In this document: positions 46,430 through 57,599 of the stretch, one piece after another
Position numbering within the stretch: position 1 is the first letter of the stretch
Layout of the letters: each line of letters begins with the position of its first letter
NCBI RefSeq assembly: GCF_029873635.1
Contig: NC_080423.1
Coordinates: 110,253,087 to 110,317,086 of the forward strand
Length of the DNA stretch: 64,000 nt
Direction of reading: 5' to 3'
From: Malania oleifera
Lineage: Eukaryota; Streptophyta; Magnoliopsida; Santalales; Ximeniaceae
Program-made: the position numbers and the translations under genes
The notes under the pieces: generated by a model
The model's input: the letters and a program-made list of their open reading frames with translations, nothing else
Told to the model about the DNA's origin: nothing
Database searches by the model: none

Positions 46430-46862
46430 GTGAGAAGAACTTATGTTAGCATTAAGAGGCATACAGTTCAAAGTGAAACATGTTTACAGGGAGACGAATA
46501 AAAGTGTAGATTTCTTTGCCAAATTAGGTAAATCTGGTATTTCTCAATCATATAGTTGCCAAGATGATCTTCCTCAACAAGTCAGGAAAATGATTCAATT
46601 AGACTTGTTGCATTTTCCTTCTTTGCGCTCATGACATTTTGTGTTATTACACTTTTAGTGGTTTAGTTTCTTAGTTTTTGGGTTGCTGGTGTTTGATTTT
46701 TTGGTTTTATTTATGTTGATTAAGTTAGTTTTAGGGTTTTGAAATTTACTTTTGTTGTCCCAAAGTCTTAAAATTAAAGCTACGGTTTTCTTTCGCCATA
46801 AGTGAGAGGTTTTCTAATAAAGTTAGGAGGTGCCGCCCTCTTTTACCAAAAAAAAAAAAAGC
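46430..46862 (+). mobile_element. 5'-truncated L1 LINE: RNase H end and 3' UTR
   Basis: The first 200 bases encode the end of a plant L1 RNase H domain (FKVKHVYRETNKSVDFFAKL at 46467-46526), ending in TGA at 46632-46634. A T-rich 3' UTR follows, ending GGTGCCGCCCTCTTTTACC and a poly(A) run at 46848-46860. The same 3' terminus is present at 30370-30408. It sits exactly at the left edge of sequence homologous to 31.47 kb, so it may have inserted at, or helped form, the duplication boundary. Confidence 0.8.
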
Positions 46863-49130
46863 ACTGAATTGGCATTATCCCCAAATTCAATATTTGTAAA
46901 GTTGGAAATGTCAATGCTGAAAGGTGCAGTACCAATTTTAAATAGTCCAAACAGAACAAAGCAAAAGTGTGGGTGATTATGCTTTCTTTTTTGGATATTG
47001 GGCATGGGTTGTCTGATTCTTGCTTTACAGCATTGGATAGAGTATTCTTATCTTTTTTCATGGTGCGCAGAGAACCTCATCAAGTGCCATTGAACAGTGA
47101 ACACCCTTTCGTGTTGTCAAATTTTGGATTTTTTTTTTTTTTTCATTCTATTGATTATAAATAAAATATTTTATATGTACTATTTTTGTGAGAGATAATT
47201 ATGAATTAACCACGCTTAATGGCTTAATATGCATTTTAAATTGTAGTAAAGAAAAATATAAATTTTTATTAGTAATTCTGAGATTCTATATTTTAATTAA
47301 TAAATTTAAGTATTAAAATGTTGTTTTAAAAAATATTTAAGTTATATAAGAAATTATGTAAATATAAATTTTAATTGTTACTCTTAAAAAAAACCAAATA
47401 GTTAAAATATATTTGTGTGAGATTAAGAGTAAAAATAATTACATTTTATATGTAATGGGCAAGGCATATACTTAAAAAAAAAGATTCCACATAAAAGCCA
47501 AGCTCCAAAAAGATAGATAGAAAGGTCCTATTTTATTTTATTTTTTCAAATTTTTTGCTGTAACAAAATTTCAAGAAGTTGCATAGCACAATAAAATAGG
47601 TGAGCTCTTTTCTTCATTGTGATATACATAGGAATATTTCAATGTACATAATTTTTAAAGTCTCATTTGAAATTCCAAAGAAAAAAAAATAGGGAAAGAA
47701 AAAAAAAATGTAAAGAAATTTACTTCTTCATATTAAATTATCAAAGAAAATGAGGAAAAAATAAGAAATATATTTAAATTAATGAATAATTTTTTTATTT
47801 ATGGATAATTAATATTTAATTTCAAAAAAAATTAACCAAGTTAGAACAAATTTTTATTTTCAATAATATTTAATATAAAAGAATACAACAGAAAATAAAA
47901 TTCCTTCTCATTTTTCTTTTCTTTATTTTCCTTTTTCTAATCATCCAAACAGACCTTTAAATAGTATATAAAATGATCCAATGCAATCAAATACCTGTTA
48001 GATTTCTTACTATTATTATATACCAAATCATCATTAGTCCCAAAAACAAAATTTATCATTGAGAATTAACATATAGTCTCTCACTTGTAATCAAATTAGA
48101 CTGTTTCTAACATCAATTTGGTCCATCTTACCGAAAAGTTATAGCACAATTAAATAGAATTGTTTCTCAAATTTCTAATGCAGTTGAATCAAACTACCAG
48201 AAAAATGTGAATAGTAACTCATCGAGGTGCAAGTTTCACAATGCTTTAACCTCAATTTCCAAAAATAAATTAAAATGAATACCATTGAAAAATGAAATTA
48301 AACAATTAAACTATACAACAAATAATAACTTTCTTATTTATGCTATACAGCAATTAACTATATTCATAACTCATACCAATCAATCTTTGTCCAAAACAAA
48401 TTGAAATTTTCAATGCATGAATATATTACAATTCAAAAGTTATTTTAATTATTTCACAAAAATAATACTGTCATCGCTAAAAAAAAATGATTTAGATACT
48501 TTCATGAATATAAGACCGAATAACTTTACACTTTTGGGTCAAATTGGTTATCAGTTGAACCAAATACATTAAACGTAACGAGTGGTATAAGACGATTTAA
48601 TCAGAAATTTCACGAATTGATCTTTGCCATCCCATTCTTCTCATTAAAAATTAAAACTAAAGCACAACTAAAAAAACTTGTTCAATGGCTAAAATTGCTG
48701 GATTAAATTAGCTTTTTCAGGAACAATATTCAAAAATATTTACTAAATACACTAAAATAAATATACAAACATGCCCGACCATGATTGAAATAACAATTAA
48801 CAAAGTTATTACAATCAAATATTGATCCTAATAGTCTAGAATAAATATTTAACCCCTAATTTTTCCCCTAACCTATATTCCTTTCCCTAAAAAATTTATC
48901 TCAAAACTGACCATATTCGTTCATGAATGGGAAGCCCCTGGAAACATACATTAACAGATCTTTTATTTCGACAAAGAATATATACCATTAAAAGTTTGAA
49001 AATTAACAATGACAGGACCAATCAACAAAAGGGAGGGGATAATATTATTGCCCACACAATGGGACAAAGGAAACAGAAAAATTAGCAAGTGAGATGCATA
49101 AACTTTGATTGCAATAGGTCTCATTCTGGT
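46863..49130. other. Upstream region of MIR169-like block B
   Basis: 46863-47165 is homologous to 31480-31870. The rest to 49130 is AT-rich without a supported exon. Short open frames here are random or homopolymer-driven. Confidence 0.5.
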
Positions 49131-49135
49131 TTGGC

Positions 49136-49143
49136 TATAAATA
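49136..49143 (+). promoter_or_regulatory. TATA box of MIR169-like block B
   Basis: TATAAATA in 'ggctataaataatagcat', about 160 bp before the base of the first of six tandem hairpins. It matches 33558-33565 together with its downstream leader. A transcription start near 49165-49175 would be expected from plant TATA spacing. Confidence 0.62.
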
Positions 49144-49293
49144 ATAGCATTGCAGTTGATAGCTTTAGTAGGATCCATCAACCAACGTAGTGTAGAAGGA
49201 AATGGAATCAGGGTTGTAGAAACAGAGCAGTTGTGTATGATAAAGAAGAAGACGAGCTGATAAGGACGGAATTATGGATGAAGAGTGGCCTTG

Positions 49294-49451
49294 CATGAAC
49301 ATGAAGAGTCAAGTTTGGCAGCCAAGAATGAGTTGCCCAATTCTACTGTAAGGTCTTTATATGTATATAAAAGAGTGGTCCTGTAGGAAGCCCTTGATCT
49401 AGCATTTAGGCACTCATTCTTGGCTAACCTGGTTGGCGCTTTTTGTTCATG
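49294..49451 (+). ncRNA. MIR169-like hairpin B1
   Basis: The 5' arm CAGCCAAGAATGAGTTGCCC (49319-49338) begins with the CAG that is typical of miR169a/b. The 3' arm GGCACTCATTCTTGGCTAAC (49409-49428). The stem extends to CATGAAC (49294-49300) against GTTCATG (49445-49451), so about 45 bp per arm with few bulges. The best preserved stem of the set and first after the promoter. Confidence 0.72.
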
Positions 49452-49648
49452 CTAGACCTACTACTTCATTTTCATGGACAAGCTAGAGTTGAAAATAAAA
49501 ATTTGTTATTTCAGTAGGTATATTCGTAGCAGGTATTTCTTTGATCTGCATAAAAGAGACGTAAAGTGGAAAGTTTCATGCAATGAAGAAGCAGGCATGG
49601 AGTTGATAGAAGAATGCAATTATGATATATTGAGGAAGAGTGGCCTTG

Positions 49649-49808
49649 CATCACGATAAAGGGTTAACTCTGGTAGCCAAGAATGAGTTGCCCAATTCCA
49701 CCTTCAGGTCTTTATATGTATGTATAAAGAGTGAAATCCTAGAAGGTCCTTACTTTGGCATTTAGGCACTCATTCTTGGCTAACCTAGTTGGCCCTTGTC
49801 GTTCATGC
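49649..49808 (+). ncRNA. MIR169-like hairpin B2
   Basis: The 5' arm TAGCCAAGAATGAGTTGCCC (49674-49693) and the 3' arm GGCACTCATTCTTGGCTAAC (49765-49784). The unit repeats about 355 bp after B1, with the shared spacer 'tatgatatattgaggaagag'. The base of the stem is slightly worn ('gcatcacg'). Confidence 0.7.
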
Positions 49809-50004
49809 TAGACCTACTACTTCACTTTCATGGACAAGCTAGAGTCTAAACTAAAAATTTGTTACTTTAGTAGGTATATCCACCGTGGGTATGTCTTTGA
49901 TCTGCATAAAAGAAACATGAAGTGGAAGGTTTCAAATGATGATGAAGAAGAAAAGGAGTTGACAAAAGAAAGCAATTATGATATATTGAGGAAGAGGGGC
50001 CTTG

Positions 50005-50165
50005 CATGAAGATAAAGGGTCAGCTCCGGTAGCCAAGAATGAGTTGCCCAATCTCATCTTAAGGTCTTTATATCTATGTATAAAGAGTGATATCCTAGGA
50101 AGTCCTTAATTTGGCATTTAGGCACTCATTGTTGGCTAAGCTGGTTGGCTCTTTTTGTTCATTCA
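50005..50165 (+). ncRNA. MIR169-like hairpin B3
   Basis: The 5' arm TAGCCAAGAATGAGTTGCCC (50030-50049) and the 3' arm GGCACTCATTGTTGGCTAAG (50121-50140), with two changes in the 3' arm producing mismatches. About 356 bp from B2. The miRNA arm itself is unchanged. Confidence 0.68.
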
Positions 50166-50354
50166 AGACCTACTACTTCATTTTCACAGACAATCTAGAG
50201 TCGAAACTAACTTTTTTATTTCAATAGGTATATTCACGCCAGTATTTCCTCAATCTGTATAAAAGGGAGATGAAGTGGAAGGTTTTGTATGATGAAAAAG
50301 CAGTCGAGTTGATAGAAGAAAGCAATTATGATATGTTGAGGAAGAGTGTTCTTG

Positions 50355-50512
50355 CATGAAGATAAAGAGTCAACTCTGGTAGCCAAGAATGAGTTGCCTA
50401 ATTCCACCTTAAGGTATTTATACATATATTTAAAGAGTGATCTTCTAGAAAGTCCTTAATCTAGCTATAGGCACTCATTCTTGGCTAACCTGGTTAGCCC
50501 TTTTTGTTCATG
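50355..50512 (+). ncRNA. MIR169-like hairpin B4
   Basis: The 5' arm TAGCCAAGAATGAGTTGCCT (50380-50399) and the 3' arm GGCACTCATTCTTGGCTAAC (50470-50489). The terminal CCT matches the miR169h-type 3' end better than its neighbours. About 350 bp from B3. Confidence 0.7.
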
Positions 50513-50709
50513 CTAGACCTACTATTTCATTCTATGGACAAGCTAGAGTCAAAACTCAAAATATTTCAAATTTTAACCGGCATATTTGCAGTTGTATTTC
50601 TTGGATCAACGTAAGAAAGACACGACATCGGAAGGTTTCACACGAGGATGATGAAGTTGACTCAATAAAGAAGAATGCAATTATGATATATTGAAAAAGA
50701 GTGGTCTTG

Positions 50710-50872
50710 CATGAAGATGAAGAGTCGAGTTTGGTAGCCAAGAATGAGTTGCCCAATTCGACCTTAAGGACTTCATGTGTGTATAAATAAAGAGTGGTCA
50801 CGCAGGAAGCCCTTAAATGCGATTTTTAAGCACTCATTCTTGGCTAACCTGAGCAGCCCTTATCATCCATGC
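50710..50872 (+). ncRNA. MIR169-like hairpin B5
   Basis: The 5' arm TAGCCAAGAATGAGTTGCCC (50735-50754) and the 3' arm AAGCACTCATTCTTGGCTAA (50828-50847). The outer stem right side has changed (CTGAGCAGCCC in place of CTGGTTGGCCC). About 355 bp from B4. Confidence 0.66.
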
Positions 50873-51011
50873 CAGACCTACTGCATTGACAAAAGCAGCA
50901 ATTCTGATCAATACTACAATACATGCATTCCCAGCACATCTCTGATCAATTCGATAGGAGTCCTACTTGATGAAGAAGAAGATTGACGCAAAAGAACACA
51001 ATTACAATATA

Positions 51012-51189
51012 CATTAAGAGGAAGATAAACAGCCAACTTTGGTAGCCAAGAATGAGTTGCCCCATTCAACCTTAAGATCCTTATGTGTGTGTGTGTAGAG
51101 CGACAGAAAGAGAGAGAGATCATATAAAGTCCATAATCTGGCATTAGGTACTCATTCTTCATTAACTTGGTTGGCCCTTTTCATTCATG
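51012..51189 (+). ncRNA. MIR169-like hairpin B6
   Basis: The 5' arm TAGCCAAGAATGAGTTGCCC (51043-51062) and the weaker 3' arm 'ggtactcattcttcattaac' (51147-51166). GT and GA runs lie in the loop (51084-51118). About 308 bp from B5. A partial further unit without arms follows to about 51355. Confidence 0.55.
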
Positions 51190-51360
51190 CTAGACATACT
51201 ACTGGACAAGCTAGAGTGAAAACCAAAATATTTGATATTTGAAATAAGTATGTTTCGGCGGTGTTTCTTCCATCCATGTAAAAGAGACGTGGAGTGGAAG
51301 GCTTCGTGCGATGAAGATGAAGAGGTTGATCCAATAAAGAAGAATGCAATAAAAAAGATT

Positions 51361-52585
51361 ATTTGTTGGTGGTGTTTGATTCATGTTTTCATTGAACATT
51401 TTGCCTATACTCCACTGCTCACTATCATTCTGTGGACTCTGCAATAAAATAACCTATTAGTTTTATGATCTGCACATGCATAGGTCAACAGTGCATGGAT
51501 AAAAAGAATAGAATGGAAGCCAGGACCAGACAAGGTTCATTTCTCCCAGACCATCCCCTACGTCATTCATTAAGAAGGTTCCTCCAAGATTGAAATATCA
51601 CATACAGTATGAAGTCAATGCATGTGCATGTATATAGGTGTTCTACTCTTAGACATTTTAGCACAGATACAATAAAATTTGTCAATTGCAATCCTAAACT
51701 TTAACCCCAAGCTTGAAAACTTCATGTTCGAACCTTAAATTTAGATTGGTATGAGTTTAAACAAAACCATGATATAGAATAATATTGAATTTCAACTAAA
51801 TCCATAAAAATTAAAGGCCTGAAATTGATACTCCCAAACATAATCTAAGAGAAATCATACATAAGCTGAAGCAAATTTCCTTTTTCCCCCCTCAAAAAAA
51901 CTCCTTAAGATCTCTAGTTTACGAACAGGTTAAACTGTGATTAACCAAGAATCCATTTCCACTGGGGATGATGATTTCCTTACAATAATATTTTTATTGG
52001 AAAATCTTGGGAAACAACAAGTGTAAAACCGAAGGAATGTAAGGTGCCCTACTAACATTTATGCTCAAACTCCCTACTTTATTTTATAATAAATTCCATG
52101 GTATTCTTAAAATAAATCACCAAAATTGGTTACATATCATTTCAAATAACTTCTAAATTCTGTTACTACATGGTAGAAACAATTACAATTTTGCCAACAG
52201 AAGTGCTAGAGAACAGAGACGATGAAATTAACTGCTTGAAAGAAATGGTGTTGCATTTCCACAAGAGAAAGTCGCCCCATTTTCTACAATCTACAGTTGA
52301 AGAAATTCACGTGCAGAGATGCAAATGCTTCATTTTTTTTTAATTTTTCCTATTATTCTTTCCAGTGATTTTCTTTGCCAAGCAGAAGAGTAATACTGCA
52401 ATCTCAACCGAAAAAAAGAGGGTATGAGGCGCAAAGGGATAGAAAATAATCAAATAATCTATAATCTAGAAGACCTAACCACAAGACCTGTTTAACTTGG
52501 GTTTGATTGCTTTGCCAAGGCAGCTTCACGTTCCTGATGACGACGTTCTCTCTGGAAAAATTCAATACACACTAATAAACATGAA
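51361..52585. other. Intergenic DNA right of the array
   Basis: No exon or named repeat can be supported. A short open frame at 52497-52685 runs into the L1 poly(A) end and is spurious. Confidence 0.4.
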
Positions 52586-52589
52586 TAAA

Positions 52590-55500
52590 CTGATTTTTTT
52601 TTTTAAGATAACAAAAACTTCATTAATGCAAGAAGGAAGAATTACAAGAGAGAGCATAAGCCATCCTCCTTTGTATCAAAAATAAACATAAAAAAAGAAA
52701 CTAAGTTTTTACATCCATGTTGCCTTCCAATCTCTCTAGGTATTGGACAGCGAAATACCCATAAAAACCCCCCAAAAGAATGAGCCCGTAATGCAGCTAG
52801 AAACAAAGCTTTCTCACCAAAAAAATGCATTGGAATCTTCATATCTCTGAAAATCCTGGCATTTCTTTCCAAAGAGTCCATAATATAGCAAAAACAACAC
52901 AAAACCATAACCCTTTCATTTTTTCTCTTCCTTCCAGAGTCCCAAAACTGTCCCAGTATGAAATCATAAGTAGTCTTCAGGGCCACCCAATCCTCACTGC
53001 TACAGGAAAACAAATTATTCCACAACACCCTTGCCACCTTGCAATGTATGAATGAATGACAACTAGTCCTACTTTACTTGCCACACATCAGACAAAACGT
53101 TAGGACTAAGAGCCTTATAGGGCTTCCTCATCTGAAGTCATTAGCATCAACTCTATTGAGAGCAGAAGTCGATATGGAAGCTCGAATATTAAAAGAGACA
53201 ACGGCCTTCCACACTACTTTCTGCAAATGAAAAGGATTGAGGATAATAGGTTTAGTCGGATAGACAAAAAAAAATTTTGAAAAGAAAAAACCTGAAGACC
53301 GGTACTAGGAATGAAAGAATTAAATCCCAAGACATAAGACCCCTCTCAAAAGAATAAAATTCAAAAATAGGAACATCATGCACCAGTGAAGGTCTATGCA
53401 ATGGAGTCACAAGGTATCCCAACTAAGTCTCACAAACCCACATATCGTCCCAAAAATTAACCCTATTCCCAACACCAACAAAAAAACAAGTGAGAGGAAA
53501 GAAATAGCCAGAAACTTGAGAGACAAATATGTAAGGGCATGCATGAGAACCAATTCCGCTCCCCTTAGTATCCCACCCATTCCTATGAATACCATACTTG
53601 CTCTTTATTACTTTATGCCATAATGAACCAGACTCTAAGGGGAATCTCTATAACCATTTGCCTCTAAAAGAGATGTTTTTAGAAACCAAACTACCGATGC
53701 CCAGGCCTCCCTCAGATTTTGGTCTCGTAGCTGCCCCCAGCTAACAAGATGATCCCATCTATCCTCCCCAATACCAGACCACATAAAATCTCTCATAAGG
53801 TGATATTAGAGAAACCAGTACCGATGAGAGTTACCCTACCACCCAAGGAAATATAAGCCTTTCTTCCATCCTTCTAGTCCCTTCCCTAACCTCTCAAGCA
53901 CGGATCCCAAAAAGCTGTGGACAATGAATTACCCCCAAGAGGACAGCCAGGATACAAAATGGGCCAAGACAACAAATGCAACCCGCTAGAGATCTAAAAA
54001 CCTCCAACTTCCTACTAATCAAATTAATGCCAACCAATTCAATTTTAACCAAATTAATTTTCAGTCCTGAAATCTTCTAAAAAAATTTTTAGCAGCATGA
54101 TTACCATCCAAAATTTCTCTATAAAGTTCTCTAAAAAGAAAATAATACCATCAACAAACTATAAGTGAGATACCTCCACCTTATACCTACCTACCTCGTA
54201 ACTCCAAACTCCAGGTCACACGACACAAGCCTACTTAAAACATCAACAACCTACATGAACAAGAAAGGAGATAAAAAATCCCTCAACTTAACCCCCTAAA
54301 CATTTTAAACCACTCACTATGCTTTCAATTAATAATCATAGACAAGTTGTTTGAACTAAGGCAACCTCTGATCCACTGACGCCATAAAAACCCAAACCCC
54401 TGCTTAACCATCACATTATCCAAGAACCCCCAATTAACCATATTGTACGCTTTCTCAAAATCTAATTTGAAAAATAATGTCCTCTCCTTTTAACATCCTC
54501 TATGACTTCAATAGCTACCAGAACTGCAGCTAGAACCTGTCTCTCTTAAACGGAAGCAGGCTAAGCTAATGAAATAGTTTCCCCCAACACCTCCCTAAGT
54601 CTCCTAGACAAGACTTTAATAAGAACCTTATAGATGCTAGGGACTAAACTGATTGTTCTGAAATCTCTCACCTTTCTTGACCACTCTTTTTTCAATGCCC
54701 TTACACACTATACCATTATTAAGAAATTCCCCCCCCCCCCCCCCCCCACCCTCTCCCACCCCAAAAAAAAAAACTTATCATGTCATCTGACATCCCAACA
54801 AGCCAAAGTGAAACCATTTGGCCCTAGAGCTTTATCCTTATCCATTTCCATCACCACCTTTCTTATCTCTTCCAATTCATGAGGCCTATCAAGCCAATTA
54901 GCATACTCTTCCCCAATGTTCCGAAGCAAGCCCCTCCACCATCAACATATTCCCACAATCGTCAAAGTAAAAGGAAGTGAAAACATTAGTAATGTGTTCC
55001 TCAATTTGCAACTGATCCCTCACCATAATACCCGGATCCTATTCCAAATCTTTAATCAGACATTTCTTCTCCTCCCATTAGCAACTCTAGTTTACAATCT
55101 AGTATTGGAATCCCCATCCTTGGCCCAACGAACCCCAGATTTCTAATGACACATTCTTTCTTCTATCAACAAAAATGCTTCCATCTCTTTATTGAGATGA
55201 GCCCTCCTCTCCCTCTCTTCCTCTCCCAATAAACCACATTTCTCTAATCTACCTAACCTTTCAAAGTATTCAAAATGTGTTTTTTAAATAGCAATTTAAA
55301 GTATTCAAATGTCATCCTTTGGATCCCTAATATTCCCAAACACCTCTTTGTTCCACACTTTAAGCCTATCTTTAATGAACTTCAGCTTTTTCATCACCCT
55401 AAAACCTACCAACCCCAAAACTAGACACTCCTTCCACCACTCCAAAATTCTTTCCCTAAAAGACAAATAAGTCAACCACATATTCCCAAAACTAAAGGGA

Positions 55501-56110
55501 ATGGGTCTCCACTGAATGCCTAGGATCCACAAAAATCGGGCATTGATTGGGGGGTAGGGCTAACCAGCACCTGTTGTACAATATTCGGAAACCTATATTC
55601 CCAAGCATCATAAAGAGGATTCTGTCAATGCTAAAACAAGCTCTATCACCTGAGCCCACCCAAATAAAGCCGCCATTATTAAGGGAAAATCTCTAAGGTT
55701 GCATTCCCAAATAAAATAATCAAATCTTTTTTATTCAGCCTGCAAACACCCCAATCTCTCTCTCGTATTACAAACAAAAATAAAATCACCCCTTGCCACC
55801 CATTGTGGGTTACAAAGACCAAACAAGCTAGCAAAACTCTTCGAAAAAACTATTTCGCTGAGAATAAATGGCAGGGCCGTACACAAAAGTAAACCACCAC
55901 CCCCCAACTCCCTTAATATCTAACAAAATGGATAGGGAAAATGAAACAAGAATACAGTCCATAACAAACAAACTCTAGTACCACCCACTGAGTCCCAGAA
56001 GATGGAAAAACCACCCACTCCCTAGACCTCGTATCTGAAATACTCCTAAAAATCTGGGGGGAGACTAATGTCCCCTAACTTGATTTCCTAGAGAAATTAA
56101 ATATCAGGAC
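52590..56110 (-). mobile_element. L1-type LINE, ORF2 remnant, minus strand
   Basis: The poly(A) end reads as a T run at 52592-52604 on the plus strand. In 5'-to-3' order on the minus strand there is an endonuclease part (about 55.55-56.1 kb, with VYGPA-type and later RPIPFSF phrases), a linker (FIKDRLKVWNKEVFGNIRD, 55.3-55.5 kb), reverse transcriptase (KLDFEKAYNMVNWGFL near 54.42-54.48 kb; an FVDGIIF form of the catalytic FADD box near 54.15 kb; LSPFLFM near 54.26 kb) and the C-terminal zinc-binding region (MARVLWNNLFSCSSEDWVAL at 52978-53037). Frameshifts and stops interrupt it throughout, the second catalytic Asp is lost, and ORF1 and the 5' end are missing. Not autonomous. Confidence 0.85.
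54729..54747 (+). repeat. Run of 19 C inside the L1 remnant
   Basis: A C19 homopolymer followed by CCCTCTCCC, inside the reverse-transcriptase part of the L1. A likely site of length error or an i-motif/G4 former. Confidence 0.9.
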
Positions 56111-56705
56111 CAACTCTATTAATCAAAATCTAACTAAATATATTGAAATTAGCATATCAATGAATGCATAGTGAACAAAGATTTCCATTTAATTTGCTAA
56201 GACCATACATGATACACACTGCCGACATTACACAAGTCCATATCACCTAGTACTGCCCAAACAAAATTTCTCTGCTTCTCTGTTAGCCATCCACTTACAT
56301 GAAAAATGATAGGAAAGTTCTCCTAATGACAAGTTCATCCAACTGGCAAATTTTACAAGGCCAAATGGGCATTAAGGTCTCACAAACACTGGTCAAATTG
56401 GCATTTAAAAAATTTGGGGTGAAAAAGAAGAAATATACATTACAGCTAATTTTCAGACAAACACGTATCTAGTTGAATAGCTTATAAAGACTTTCAAAAT
56501 TGTCTTTTTCTTTTGGTGGTGCGGTGAGAGGAAGGGGAGACTACATTCACCTCTATTATTTTGACAATTGTAGGCACCTCCTTCTAGTTTTTGAAACAAT
56601 GATCTCCCCTGAGGTGCAAAAGAGGTTTGATAACATCACGTATATTTTATTCAATAAGATAATCTTCAGTTAACATAGCCATTATTTTAATTCAATAGGA
56701 CCATT
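56111..56705. other. Intergenic DNA
   Basis: Nothing can be supported between the L1 5' truncation and the direct repeats to its right. Confidence 0.35.
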
Positions 56706-56709
56706 AATG

Positions 56710-57490
56710 TAAAGTTTTAGGTGCTTATATCATTGCTATAGATTTAGAAATTAGGATTTTTTTTTTCAAGTTTGGAAAATTTGGTTATTCTTGAAGTTTG
56801 GTTAATTTAAGAGTTATTTTGGGTGTTTCAAGTACTTCCAGGTTATTTTGTAATTATTCTTTTTATCTTTATTATTGGGTGTATGAGTAGTTTGTGTATT
56901 ATACCATGATGGGACAGGTATTATACTTGAATTCAGAAGTGTTTTCCCTCTCCCTCTATGTACAGTTTTTCCTCTTCCTTCCCTTTTCTTCTCCCCTTCT
57001 ATTCTGTCTCTTTCTTCCCCTAATTATATATCACTTCCCTAATTCTATTTCCCTATACATACATTTTCTCTTTCTGCTACTGTGCCATTTCAGGACTCGA
57101 GGTTGAGTTCTCTCCAACAGGGGGAGTTCCATGGAGGGCAACAATGAACTTTAGATGCTTATATTGTAGCTATTGATTTAGAAATTAGGATTTTAGTTAG
57201 TTTAGGATTATTTTGGGTCTTAAGTATTTAAAGGTTATTTTGCAATTAATTGTTCCCTTTGTAATGTTAGCTGGATAAGTAGTTTGTTATTGTACCATGA
57301 TGAGATAATTATCAGATTTGAATGCGTTAAGTGTTTCTCTTCCCTCTTCCTCTGCCTACAGTTTCTCCTCATCCTTCTTCTTCCTTCTTTCTCCTTCTGC
57401 TTCCCTTCTCTTCTCTCTTTCTTCCCTACTTCTCTCTCCATTCCCTTGTAATTCCCAATTGTCCTGCATCACTTAGCCTCCTCGAAGCTC
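56710..57490 (+). repeat. Pair of about 340-bp direct repeats, LTR-like
   Basis: Copies at about 56715-57080 and 57150-57480 share 'gatttagaaattaggatttt', 'ggttattttg', 'tagtttgt', 'accatgatg(g/a)ga' and long CT-rich ends. Between them is a short stretch with 'ccaacagggggagttccatg'. The spacing suggests a small LTR element or TRIM, but the ends are not clear. Confidence 0.5.
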
Positions 57491-57599
57491 ATAAGATTAT
57501 ACAATTTATTATTTAAGTTTTCGCATATTTGTTAAACATCTTTCAAGAAAAGGAAAGACAATTATTAATCACCCCTACCCAGGGAAAAAACAAACAAAA

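Larger units (their letters stand above)
49210..51360 (+). repeat. Tandem array of about 350-bp units carrying the hairpins
   Basis: Each unit reads: 'tgcaattatgatatattgag', 'gaagagtggtcttgcatgaa', hairpin, 'tgctagacctactacttcat', 'gacaagctagagt', 'aggtatatt', 'tctgcataaaagagacatga', then the next unit. Six full units and a partial seventh are present. Hairpin arms are visibly more alike between units than loops or spacers. Confidence 0.9.

Noticed and set aside
49294-51189. Hairpin array as plain MITE copies
   Set aside because: Units are head-to-tail at a fixed period with shared spacers, have no target duplications, and carry a miR169 core on the expected arm. A MITE origin of the first hairpin is still possible.
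49210-51360. Regular repeats with conserved short cores as a CRISPR array
   Set aside because: The period is about 350 bp, the conserved cores form long stems, spacers are related to one another, and the DNA is plant nuclear.
54729-54747. C19 run as a functional quadruplex element
   Set aside because: It lies inside a broken L1 and may be partly a sequencing or assembly artefact; no gene context supports a role.
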